Under the pieces are notes generated by a model, which saw only the letters and a program-made list of their open reading frames with translations, was not told where the DNA came from and did no database searches. Made by a program: the position numbers and the translations under genes. Below, piece after piece: positions 44,145 through 64,000 of a stretch of 64,000 nucleotides of DNA. Numbering within the stretch: the first letter of the stretch is position 1; every line of letters begins with the position of its first letter. The stretch covers positions 5,119,001 to 5,183,000 of the forward strand of contig OY718807.1 in the NCBI GenBank assembly GCA_963070105.1. Reading direction: 5' to 3'. The stretch comes from Litomosoides sigmodontis (taxonomy: Eukaryota > Nematoda > Chromadorea > Rhabditida > Onchocercidae).

Positions 44145-44323
44145 AGAAAAATGAATGCAAAATATAAACACGTACTTTACAACTTCAAGGCATAAGCATT
44201 ATACAGAGATCCATAAGAACAGAACATAGCTCCTTCAATATATAGCAATCTTAAAAAAGTACAATAATAAATCACATTTCAAAACGATTTTAAATAAGCA
44301 ATGGGAAAATAAAAGTAAGCAAA

Positions 44324-47300
44324 TTATTCCATAGGCACATGAAGAGGAAACGATATAAGCTTATTAATATGAGCCGGTATAAAATGCCGTAAGAAATGAA
44401 TAAGACTATTAAATTCCATCACCGATCCACTGATCAAAACGAATTCAAGTAAGCATTCTTCAGCTTCCTGTTTCACATATGTTTTGAAACGAAGTGATGT
44501 TTCCTCACTAGTTTGACTGATTTGTTGAGTAACCTGAAAATTTACTGATAAACTACAAAAACATTGTGCTAAAAGGCGTTCACAAATAATAAATTAACCA
44601 GAATAAAGCAAATAAATTGGTTAATACGCAGAATAGTGACATATGCAAGATGGTCGCAGATTAAGATAAATAATTCGATAGGACAATATTAGACATAAGT
44701 CATCTTTTGTCGATATCAAAATGCTGTTGTATACATCTAAGCAATAAATAAAATGAAAATTGAAGTCGACATATTGAATACCAAGATATTGAGATACTAG
44801 AAAACAACTCACTGCTTCCTCCAGAGCTATTGGATCATTTAAAAGCGCGGAACATTCTCGCATTATTTGACGCCGCTTCTGTCTCCGACCCTCCCAAGTA
44901 CGTTGCTTAGCTAAGTAGACAACACAAAAATCATTGAGAGTACCATCGAGCCGTGATCGCTTCTCTAATGGTTCTACAGTTGATAGGAATGCTAAAATTT
45001 TAACAAAAATATGATCTATAGCATCCATGCACTGATACGCTTGGCAAACTCCAACGTGGATATTCAGCGTGTAATCTGAAAACGATCATATCTAAAACTT
45101 TAAGGATGTAAGACTCCAATCTCTTCGTATACATTTCCCCCCCCCCCCCCCCCCCCTCCATCAAATTAGACTAAACATTATATATATTGGGATATTGGGA
45201 ATCAAGATTTTCAAAATTTCGTAACAAGAAATTTCGAACCAAGACCAAAAATGCAAAAACACAGTGAACGGACTAAACAAATCAACAGCTATTCGTCCAC
45301 CATATTAAATTGATAATGAGGAAATGGAATCACATAAATCACTACGATTCGGTGAAGGCGTCTGTTTAATAACATAAAACAGAAATTCATTAGCCAACTA
45401 CTTTCAGAGAAAGGCTAAAATAAAAGATACCTAAAGATGACTCCTCATCAGCGCCATATCCATCCTGCAGCATTGCTACGAATGAATCTGGTACTACTTT
45501 CATTCGCGACAACGAGAACATCATTTGACGACGCATTGCACTGATATACTTCTCAGAAACCAACATGGAAATATTATGAGACCATTCCAGTGGATCCTAC
45601 AGCAATTTGCAGCAGGTTATTTTAAATCAAAGCAAATATCCAACAATCTTATGAATATGTTTACATTACTGCAACTGCAAACTTTTTAAACAAATTAAAA
45701 GTTTCTGCCTGTATGTTCAAATGTGCGAGTTTGAAAACGCTCTGAACTCCGTTGTATGGATATAACTGTTGAAACCGATCGAATGAAACAGTGTTACCCA
45801 GATAGGGACATAGTACGGTGTCTTTTAATTTCAATTGAACGAACCAAATAAAAAAATCCTGTAAAGAGTAGTTTCAGCAAATAAGCACTCTAATAACCAG
45901 TATTCTTAAGCGCAAGTAATGATAACCTTAAATAATTTATCAAGTTTTAGGTAGGATAAATCCACATAATCAACAAAAAAATCAATCCTCCATCCATTTA
46001 CAACCACTTCTTCTTGAGTTCGTTGAAGAGCAGGTATATAATTGTGTAGCTGCAGATATGTTATGCACAACATGTTCAGTATGTACGCGTTGAAATGTGA
46101 TCGCTATAAAAAGGGTTATCTTGTTATCCTTTGTTTGATAAATGATTCTTCACAAAGTACCTCTATTAGTAGTGACAATAAAAGGAGAAATTTTTTCCTA
46201 TGTAACACTTGCCATAGAAAAAAAAGGCTTCTCGTTTTGCATAAATCTATGAACTTCAAAATAAAGAGCATAAAAACACTTACAAATAGATAGCAACGAA
46301 GGTACAGCGTTACTCCAGGAAAATATGAATCAAACAAAAAAAAAGGTTTTTAAAATTTTTTCTAATTTTTGAAAAAAATCAATCTTCTAAAGGAAGACCC
46401 AAAACATACCTGTTTTTCATCAGCCTTCAACAACCCATTTACATAAGCCCAAAATCTGAAGGACACAAAAAATTTCCTGATAAGCTGTGAGGAATCACAG
46501 TGTACGACGCTTCTAAGCCAATTAGATTTTGCACACCCGAGGTAATTATCCACGGATAAATCCACGATGTATTTCCTAAAGACCTCGTACTAGTTCTTTG
46601 AAATGAAGATTAGGTGGCAAGATATCTAACAAACAATTCATTACTTTTTCTGCAAATGACAATTTCATGCTTTAATCATACTGAAATAAAACTGAAAAAA
46701 TTCATTGCATACTGAGAAATTTGATTTCATAAGTTACCGGTTAATAGTAAGTCGAACAAGTGGGCAACGAGCATCAAGGATTGCATATTGGCCACTGACA
46801 GATGCCGTACCACGTTTTCGTATGTCGTTCACGATCTTATTCAGCAAACGAACACGGTCTTAAGCTACTCAGTTTAATCAGCTTAATACAATTAAATCGC
46901 TAATGTGGGTTAAATTTGACAAAATGAGAACAATTACAGTCGTTAAAACATCTCACAATAAAACTACAGCTAAACCGTCCTAAGCATTTAGAAATTAACT
47001 TTTTTTTTACGAAATTGAAGTAAAACGCTTCAAAATGGTTAAGGAATTCTGAAAAAAGATCCTTATGGCATTCAATATTATTCCGAATTGACTAGCGTGA
47101 AAGCATACTGTAAACTAACCAGCGTCAGTAAGTCTAGCATATTCTTCAGCACAAATTTTACGCCCCCTCAATGCAGTGATGTCACAAGTCAGCAATGTAT
47201 ATTTATTCCTCGCCAAATCTCCCACAGAGTGTGCTTCCGCAAGTGGAACATTGAAAAACAAACTAGCATCCTAAAGAACTTATTCTAAAAACATGTTGCT

Positions 47301-48529
47301 TTAAACTGATTCTCTCTCGATTTTTTAGTCTTCTGTTGAAAAACATATTGTTAGATTTTCAAACTTTTGCTACAATAACACATCAAAATTAATGAAAGAT
47401 TCCATTCTTATTCAAAATCGAGTTACAACTAAATTTAGGAAAAAAACGTGCAACATACAATATCGGAATCTTTTGTACCAAGAGATGTTGATGAAGAGCC
47501 AAAAATTTGCACATGAACATCTGAGGAAAAGTATTCACTGAGAGCCATAGTAAGCACTTCGGCAAACTCAGTTCGTTTAGCAACCTAAAAGCACTTTTCT
47601 TTTAGTTTTTTTTTACTCAAATCACTTTTAAAAATACATGGGTAATAAAGCATCCACTTTGCATACTGCTTACTGAACCAATATGCATGTTAAACATAAG
47701 CACCATTTAAATAATGATAAATCTGCTTCATACTGATATTAAGTTTTATGACCGTACCTCGACATCGTTGAGACAATAAAGATCTAACAAAGTGTTCACT
47801 TGCCCAGCAAATGTAGCCAAGCCATTAATTTCGTTGAAAAGTTTGTTAGTATCGATTACACGTATGTTGAACTTCGTCTTACACTCGTCAAAATTTGTTT
47901 TGCGAGGTAGCACAGAAACCATTTGCTGAATTTCCAGTGACAATTTGTGCAATGATATAAAATTATATTGAAACAAACAATTTCGTAAAAATTGAGCCCT
48001 CAAGAGTTCTCTGAATGTCGCAAATTTCAACCCTAGCTACAGGAACGCGAAAGGAAAAGTCACAACTCACATGCCCAATACGAACTTCACGTTCCAAAAC
48101 AGCTTCGTTAGCCGAAAATTCTTGACAAAAATCGATGATGGCATATTTTCCTCCTTTAGTATCCAAATGAACCGTTTCTATCTTTCCAAAACAGCTGAAG
48201 GCCTCTGAAATCTGTAAAGAATTCTAGTCAATGCAGAGATATGACTTGAAAATTAAATATAAATGAAAGAGATAATTCAAGTAAAAAATCTGCAAAATTT
48301 CCAATCCAACCTTTTGCATGCATGTAAAACAGTGAAGTAAAACCTGGGTCTCAGTGACGACAATTTCAGGATTCAATCCAGAAATAAATACCGACCGAGC
48401 GGCTAAGGATAGCAGTGCATCACGTTCCGCAACCTTTTTGTGGTGACGTTTCCCACTAATGTGCATATCTAACAGTGCTTTGGACGATAAGTGGACTTTA
48501 CACAGATCACACCACTCCACCTTCGACAT
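44324..48529 (-). CDS. TUT1: TUT1-like U6 snRNA-specific terminal uridylyltransferase / non-canonical poly(A) polymerase
   Basis: Twelve exons, in transcript order 48529-48344, 48211-48071, 48036-47758, 47584-47459, 47270-47120, 46858-46738, 46575-46410, 46103-45927, 45858-45670, 45596-45431, 45075-44813, 44533-44324, give 724 aa. The matrin/U1-type zinc finger is C7-x2-C10-x12-H23-x5-H29. An RRM follows (VFISGLNPEIV ... GGKYAIIDF). The polymerase beta-like core has FGSSSTSLGTKDSDID with D241 and D243 and a third Asp near 340 (IVDLSVDN). The PAP-associated region includes AYILNMLCITYLQ. Finger-RRM-NTase is the TUT1 order. TUT1 adds uridines to U6 snRNA in the nucleus; C. elegans USIP-1 has that role. 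An acceptor lies 2 nt before the ATG (CATTTCAG|AA), with another 40 nt upstream. A 20-nt poly-C run sits in intron 10. Confidence 0.93.
45137..45156. repeat. Poly-C run of 20 nt
   Basis: Twenty consecutive C on the plus strand inside a TUT1 intron, in otherwise AT-rich sequence. Length may be imprecise because such runs are error-prone in sequencing. Confidence 0.95.
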
Positions 48530-49284
48530 TTCTGAAATGTGTTTCACTACCAACTTCAATCAGGGTGACCTAAAATAAAAATCGAGCTTGAGCATCTGTT
48601 GGTCTGCAGAAAACTATTGGTAACCACTATTAAGCGACTTGGAACTACCACACTTGTCGAATAAAAATACTCCACCAGTCTGATGTGTAACTTTGAGGTA
48701 TAATATTTCACAAACTGCTTCATACGTAATAGAACTATAGATCGAACTGTGATCGAAACATGAATTTAGAATCCAACCACGCGTTTGAAATGCAATAAAA
48801 ATTTTACTTGTACATATATAATCAGCGTGATACAAAGCAAAAATTACAACTGGATAAAATATTAACCAGTCGTAATATCAAGAACATTGAACCTAAAAAC
48901 TCCTTCATATATTAGAGTTAACGAATCAATAACTAATGACTGTCATCAACGTCCTTATAATCGGTCCACGGTGAAAGCCGAATAAAAAGAATAGAAAAAA
49001 AACTATTTATAAAAGAAAAGTAGGAACAAAGTAACACTATCCTAGAACTTTTGAAATTCTACATACTATCTTAGCACACAGTCAAGAACTGGAGAACAGT
49101 CTTGCAAAGTGAGAAATGCAGTACTTTAGCCATTAAGTTCAGCAGGAACGGCACAAGAAGATTGACAGGTAACGTTATTGACGGAGCAAAGTTACGAATG
49201 CATTTCAATTTCAAATCCGCCATTCAAAGTATCATGATATTGTATGAACATAAGGATGTAGACATGAATTCTGAGTTGACTCCC
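48530..49284. other. Spacer between CMC1 and TUT1
   Basis: About 755 nt, AT-rich. No canonical minus-strand AATAAA was seen. Two acceptors for TUT1 lie at its low-coordinate end (48531/48532 and 48569/48570). No exon is supported here. Confidence 0.5.
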
Positions 49285-50293
49285 TCATTTGCTGTGTTCA
49301 TCAAGATCAGTCCAATCACCCCGTTCCTTTTTATATTTGCAGTATTCTTCCCACTTTCTTTCCACTGCATTTTTCCCCGTACGACGATATTCCGATCGCT
49401 CTTTGATATATTCGTCAGTGATTTTTTGACGGAACCATGGATCGTTAAACCTAAACAATAGACAGTTTCAGTAACAAATTTGGCGATAAAGAATGGGACT
49501 AGAAGTACGTAGATCTGTGATGTATGAAAAGAAATAACTGAACATCCGCAAACATATACTTCAAATAAAATAAATTTAACAGATCATAAGATTGATGGTT
49601 AATTTCCAATGCGGTTCTTAACCAGGCAAACTATGCTATACATCACGAGTGCAGGAAATTCTTAAGAAGTTGTATAAAACTTAATTCGCAAGTTGACATT
49701 TTTCGTACCGCTCCAACTCTTTCTGACATTTTCTCATACCAATAAAGCTACCTTCTTTTTTAAGACATCGCGTCAAACCTAAACCAACAAATGTTTAATA
49801 ACCACGTAAACAACAGCACTTTCCAGTTAAATGATGCGCAACATATTATTCATCTTACCTTATCCACATAGACCTAAAAGCCATGAAGGGGAAAAATACC
49901 TTCAAGTGGTTCGTGACATTCAACTTTTTGTATCCGTTCATTCATGCGTTCTGGTATTGAAACATCCGCTTCCACTCGACGTAACGACCGATCATTTGGA
50001 TCTCCTAAAGCATCATTTGGATCTCTCCCAAAATTATTTAAAAAATTAGATGGATATTTATATTCTTCAACCACGGCAGGTGTGGGTGGTAGTATCAACT
50101 AATATTATTCGATATGAACAGAAGTGACATACAAACCAACTCCATGTGGTCCCCCAATAGTTTGCTGTGCTAAAGCAGTTTTTCGCACCCGAAACTTCTC
50201 GCCACTCCCAGAATCCACAAAAATTTCGCCCTCTCTCAAATGATGCAAGTCATCCGTCTTGATTGGTCCATCTGCATTACATTCTGCTCTCAT
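49285..50293 (-). CDS. CMC1: CMC1-like COX assembly mitochondrial protein (twin CX9C), with N-terminal extension
   Basis: Exons in transcript order 50293-50141, 50098-49900, 49778-49709, 49450-49285 give 195 aa in frame. The segment DRSLRRVEADVSIPERM matches the CMC1 start (human DQHLRHVEKDVLIPKIM). The first pair, ECHEPLEGLTRC, is C-x9-C spanning the exon 2-3 join. The second would be CQKELERYEKC, but the only frame-keeping donor I find (CG|GTACGA) cuts before its last Cys. FNDPWFRQKITDEYIKER then matches the CMC1 tail. CMC1 works in the mitochondrial intermembrane space in cytochrome c oxidase assembly (COX1 stabilisation). Odd points: about 90 extra residues precede the family start, intron 1 is only 42 nt, and the last exon is longer than in human CMC1. 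The second CX9C needs transcript data. Confidence 0.82.
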
Positions 50294-52469
50294 ATTAAAA
50301 TCGTCTTCTACTCTATAAGCAGTCACTAGTGAAAGTCCTTAACAATTCAGTTAACTATGATCAATGTGACATTTACTGTATTTTCACTCTCCGTATACGC
50401 ATGTGCTGCAGTTCTTCCATAACACCCAACTTAACTTGCTTTCCAACATTCTGCAAATCCTTTCACAACACTGATGTCGACGTAACAATCCACGTAATCA
50501 TGAGTCGAAATAATCTACGACTTAAGCAATACCACATCTAGAACTCAACTTCAAGTGCCTCCGACAACCTCACTCATTGGAAGATCATTCTAAGACCACG
50601 GGCAGCCATGAAATACAGCTAGGCGCATTTCTTTGAGCACGCAGATGGGTGGACATCTTTGGAAGGTGGAGGAACTACATTTGCATTTTCAATCTACTGC
50701 ACTGTGCGAGTTCAGGGTAGGGAGTGCAATGTTAAATGTCGTGAGCAGCTTGACAAGGCTTAGGGTATTCTATTCATAGTATGTATAACAGGTCGGTCAG
50801 CACTTCCTTCCCGTCTTCTTCCATGACCAGGAAATAGTGCCTTTGGGGTCCTTCCTCCGCAAAGTTTTCTCTATTTTGATTTTATAGCCACAAGAACTGA
50901 ACAGTAATATGCAGTGGAGTAAACTAGAATATAATCTCACCTGATGTTCGTAGAACACCAAGTGTAGATTTCTTCCATCAAAGCATTTCAGTTCGAATGA
51001 ATGAGGACTTCAGTCTACCTTCTCCAACATACCTCATGAATTAAATGTTGGATCTGCGTTGGTTGGATTAAGTTAAGTCTTCCCGTACAGTATGATTTCA
51101 ATGTTATACACTGTTACTTGTGCTGAGTGGACGAGGTCATCAACTTGTAGTAGTTGATTCACGGAGTACTTCCCATTTGGAAGTTAAATTTGCATAACGG
51201 CTTTTGAAGGGAGGAACTCTTGAGCACAAGCAATGAAGAGACGTTGTAGCTTGAATACCCCAATTGGAAATTGTTTATCAAGTAGTCGGTCATCCCCACT
51301 ATTTCTTTCATTGGCACGGGCTGTTTATGCTGTGAAATTAAACCGAGTCGAAAATCACTAAAATTCAAATCATCTTGCACTATTTGTCTAAACCTCTTGT
51401 TGAGTTCAATCATTTTCTGTGTTTGATCGATGTATATCTAGGAGTAATTGCGTTCTTCATGGTGTTTGTATGCACGACTATTACATGCGCAAAAAAAAAC
51501 ACGTTTATTTTATTGACTTTTGCATGTAACACGTGAAGTGTGTCGTCTAGTTTGATAGACAGATAGAGGCACAATGTTGTCTTACTGAATTAATGATAGG
51601 GAACACAGTGTTATTCTTACATCATTTAGGAAAGAAATATGACATTAACACTGGACGTTTTCCAAGCGAAGGCGCAAGACCAGTTTAATTTCGTGTGTTT
51701 GAGAAAGGAAGGAAAAATAAATTGGAAAGTGAAGGAGAGGATTGCATATTGACATTTCAATAACTTCCCATTTAATTTCCATTTGGGCGGATCAAGTTGC
51801 AGTTAGATGATTGTCGATTCACTTCAAGATACCCAAAATGCGGTAGAGTAGACCTTTCTTGTTACGCTTAGTAGCAAGACATCTGATAGCTAAACGCTAT
51901 CACTTCCTGCGGATGTTATTTACTGCAGTGCAAATGATTTGTTCCTTCATCATTTGCTTGAGAAATTAATTCGAGACTAATTCAGTCTTATAATCTGTTC
52001 AGTTTACACTACTACTTTTCAATTAAAATGCTGGAAATTTGGATTAATCGCATGACAGTAACATTTTGTTTATTCAGCAACCTAAAAAGAGCTGGACAGT
52101 GGTACTTTGCTGTCTTTAGTTTTCAGTGTCTAAAACGATTGTGGTACATAGATAATGGAAAGAGAAGAAAGACGCTTTAAAGAAACCGGAAAGTCTAAAT
52201 CAATGATTCTACAATGAAATTTTCCAAAAAGTATTTTCCCGCTTTTTCCTGATCTCTAGCCATTTTCAAAATTTTCCAACACTGAAAATTATGCTTTGTA
52301 CTGTTCTAATCAGCTCTTTTTCTTCCTTTCAATCTTTATTTTTCGTTTTTTTCGTTGGAAAATTTTTTGCCTTTTTTTTTTCTGTTTTGATCAGAAAGAC
52401 GCGACATGCTTTACAGCGGTAAAGTACTGCATGAAATTTTCGCTTTTTAGAGAATTCGGTGATAAGGGA
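50294..52469. promoter_or_regulatory. Divergent intergenic region between CMC1 and CNNM
   Basis: About 2.2 kb between genes transcribed apart, so it should hold both promoters. The part at 50560-51480 is less AT-rich than the rest and may hold a decayed or unknown gene. An acceptor TTTTTAG ending at 52450 lies 19 nt before the chosen CNNM ATG. Confidence 0.5.
51159..51413 (-). CDS. Unrecognised ORF, possibly a gene relic
   Basis: ATG at 51413 opens 84 codons starting MIELNKRFRQIVQDDLNFSD and ending in TGA. Codon composition looks more coding-like than the surrounding AT-rich sequence, but no family is recognised. Further short frames lie downstream on the same strand to about 50750, including one reading GPQRHYFLVMEEDGKEVL. 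They are separated by stops, which suggests either small exons or decay. It could also be chance. Confidence 0.25.
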   Translation of the reverse strand: MIELNKRFRQIVQDDLNFSDFRLGLISQHKQPVPMKEIVGMTDYLINNFQLGYSSYNVSSLLVLKSSSLQKPLCKFNFQMGSTP

Positions 52470-61317
<8,848 letters not shown>

Positions 61318-61686
61318 TGTCTAATTAATTTTCGAACTTAATATTTTCGAATGACTTAGTTTTGACAGTCTCAGGTTTAAATTTTCGAAGGTTGTGAAGG
61401 AAACCGCATTTTGCATTTTGATCGTGCAAAATTTCCAGGTCGTTTTGAGAATGCTATGCAGAATGGTGTTTGATGTTTTAAGAGATTTGAACGAAAACCG
61501 CATGAGTTTACCGTTTACACATTTCAGATTTCATGTAATTTTTATTACTTCGAGTTTTGCGACGCACTTTAGCTGATCATTAAAATTGTTTTGATAAAAA
61601 AAAAGTCCGAGACATTTTTCGATGTCTTTAGTACTTTCAATGTATATTTATCTTATAGAATTCTGTTTGCCTTTTAAAAATTTATT

Positions 61687-61692
61687 AATAAA
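61687..61692 (+). terminator. Polyadenylation signal of CNNM (candidate)
   Basis: AATAAA 370 nt past the CNNM stop codon, within AT-rich sequence. Confidence 0.35.
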
Positions 61693-62937
61693 GGAGTATA
61701 GAAGTTCTGTTTAGTGATGTAGTGAGTCCGTAAGGTTTTCAGTGGATGTTTAGAAATGAAAAAGTTCGATATAATACGACAACATGTGTTGATTGATTTT
61801 GCCAAGCAGTACAGTGTTTCATTCACTACTGCCGGTAACATGAGGGGAAGAGTTGAAGTCAATTAGAAAATCTTAGAGCGCACTTTCTATATGTGCTACA
61901 GTACTTGTTTAAAAATTTCTTGTATTATTACCGTAGGTTTTTTGCTAGTTCATTTTTTACATGTTGGATTTCGAAAGTGTTATTACAGTAGTTTGGGCAT
62001 CTTTCTGTATCAATTATAGTCCTAATCATTCAATTGTGTTCAATTAATGATGCGCATGCACTGTTTTCCTGCTCTGCTTTTTGTATAGCTCTTTCTCCGT
62101 ATAACTTTTGCTTCTTTCACTGGGCTAAATTATTTAATTTATTGTTCTGGGGTTTTCAAATGATTCTCCTTTTCTGATAGATGTGTAACGCGATGTCTTT
62201 TTGAGATTTGTGCATTTCTTCTGCCCTCTTCGATTGTTAATATATATATTTAATGCAGCGCTCTACAATTACCGTTAAACTTTTAGTTTAATTCAGGTTC
62301 CATCTAACATGAAAATAAGGAATTTCAAACAAGAAATTAAGGGTCGGCAACTTTGTCCTATTATTATTGCCAAAATTTACTTTTTAAACATGCTTATTTT
62401 TTTATTACACGATTAAATAATGACCTAACAAAGCTACTTTTCAAAATTTGAGGATTCATTCATATGCTTCATTTTCTTTCTAATTAACTTGGAAAGGAAT
62501 GAGATTATCGAAGGCTTTTCTTGTTCGGAATGGTAATGATACCATTATCATGATGACACGGTATTATCGCCAGTTAAGTTCTATATCCTTAGTTTAGAGT
62601 TGCCGGTTTCTAGATTTTTATTCCTTTCGCAATAGGTGTAAGATCTGGATGGTGATGATACTGTTAGCTTCTCCAATTGTTTAAGTGAATATTTCAAAAA
62701 CTTACCGCGAATCCTTTGGATTTCCTTTAGAAATGTCACATCTTACTCATTGTTCCAGAATTGCTAAACATTATTTCCGGCGCTGCCTATGATTTATCTG
62801 TCATCCATGCTATATTAAGTATGAAATCTTAGTTAGCTTCTCAGTAATTTATAGATACCTAATTTTTTATTTAGGTTATCATGTTCCAAGATCTCACAAT
62901 AAGTGAAAGCACACGAAAAGAATTTTAATTTTGTAAG

Positions 62938-62962
62938 ACCCGTTTGTGTTAGCAAAACGGGT
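62938..62962. repeat. 8-bp perfect hairpin, 9-nt loop
   Basis: ACCCGTTT and AAACGGGT flank a 9-nt loop, GC-richer than its surroundings, about 1.6 kb past the CNNM stop. No known RNA element is recognised; it does not match the histone stem-loop. Confidence 0.5.
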
Positions 62963-64000
62963 TTATTCTTGGATTAGTGAATTGTTTATACAGTGGGTTT
63001 TTAAAATCATAACATTTACCGGTATCGATGAACAAATTTCTTTTATGCATGTATATATGAAGTAACCATCCTCTCTTCCGGCCTTGCACTTTGTGTGTGA
63101 AAGTCAATCATTGAACAGTGAAAGATATTGAAATGATCATCATTTTAATTTTGCAAGAGATGAAATTGATGGCGAATGGAAAAGAGAGATCATGCGAGAA
63201 AATCATTACAAATGTTGTAAAATATTGTATGTATGTCTAGATGTGACGGTTATTTCCATCTTACTTTGATCACTCTCTCGATTGTTATTATTTGAAAATT
63301 TCTGATTATTATATTATAGTTTGCAAGTGTCCACAAACACCTGTAATGTAGCAAGTTGTAATATATGTATGAACGGTGATGACAAAACTAATGAATTATC
63401 ACAGCATTATCAGTGCGTGAGACAAAGCAAATAATTGACAAGACTGGTTAGCACTTCACAGATTTTCCGTGGATATGAATATGAATGCCTCTTTCTCTTA
63501 ATTTTCTTATTTCGGAAGGGAACTCAACTTTTGCTATCCATGCATTGCATTTGTGCTTGATAAGCTGGAAGACCGATTTACGTGCTGGCTCTCAGTTTTT
63601 AAAATTGGCTTTAGTCTTTTGGATGCTTGAAATTCCTGTGTTTGCTGGTGCTTGTCAAAACTCAAATCTGGAAACCTATCAAGCATTCAACTGAAGTGAA
63701 ACTTTGTTTCAACATTAAGTTGATGTGCATTAATATGAAGACGTGCGGCAAATTGGGTGATGGTAATTTAGTAACAATAATGTGGTACCTGTTTTCCTAC
63801 GCATTCTTGCTTCTCAAACAATTTAAAACTGGAAATCCATACTAATTATTTGGTTACGCCATCACTTCCATCATTATCAACAGTTGTGCTCATCTAAAAA
63901 AACTTATAAATCAGCAACATTAAAGTGGTTGGCACATAAATCGCCACGTAAATCCTTTTGCTGCAGAGCACTTGCATGTCGCTCTGCACCCTTGCCACTT

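Larger units (their letters stand above)
61318..64000. other. CNNM 3' region and intergenic sequence
   Basis: About 2.7 kb with no exon I can support. A candidate AATAAA for CNNM lies at 61687-61692. Small hairpins are present at 62529-62546 (AATGGTA/TACCATT) and 62938-62962 (ACCCGTTT/AAACGGGT). Confidence 0.5.

Noticed and set aside
50105..50326. Separate small gene just upstream of CMC1
   Set aside because: The frame reads into a stop only if a 42-nt GT-AG intron is retained; spliced, it joins the CMC1 frame in phase 0, so it was merged as exon 1. The reading remains uncertain.

Overview
The window looks like a nuclear segment of a nematode genome. It is AT-rich, its genes carry many short introns, and good 3' splice acceptors sit 2-40 nt before most start codons, as expected for spliced-leader addition. 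The gene content (animal-type modular polyketide synthase, ELP3, TUT1, CMC1, CNNM, a catalytically dead cholinesterase-like membrane protein) also fits. The species cannot be named from the sequence; a parasitic (possibly spirurid) nematode is only a guess. All exon models below were built by hand from splice signals, reading-frame continuity and family similarity.

Region 1 (1-13300, minus) is one uninterrupted reading frame of 4,433 codons that runs off the window. It is a giant type I polyketide synthase of the kind C. elegans PKS-1 represents. Three acyltransferase-like regions have lost their active-site motif and only one acyltransferase is intact. One dehydratase is dead. The domain order is unusual (AT-DH ahead of KS, and ACP-KR-ACP). 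Region 2 (13301-17546) is a divergent intergenic region with one GC-rich small ORF. Region 3 (17547-22337, plus) is a 14-exon cholinesterase-like type I membrane protein whose nucleophile serine is glycine. Region 4 (22338-31233) is gene-poor, with microsatellites and palindromes. Region 5 (31234-35012, plus) is a 4-exon coiled-coil protein resembling bublin (BBLN/UPF0184).

Region 6 (37932-50293, minus) holds three genes in the same direction: CMC1 (twin CX9C mitochondrial protein), TUT1-like U6 terminal uridylyltransferase, and ELP3, the radical-SAM/acetyltransferase catalytic subunit of Elongator. The TUT1-ELP3 spacing suits a nematode operon that would pair two RNA-modifying enzymes. Region 7 (50294-52469) is a divergent intergenic region with a GC-richer block I cannot identify. 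Region 8 (52470-61317, plus) is a 17-exon CNNM/ACDP magnesium-transport mediator. The last 2.7 kb hold no gene I can support.

The most notable system is the polyketide synthase: an intronless animal PKS gene that appears to have let most of its acyltransferases decay and to rely on one shared AT.
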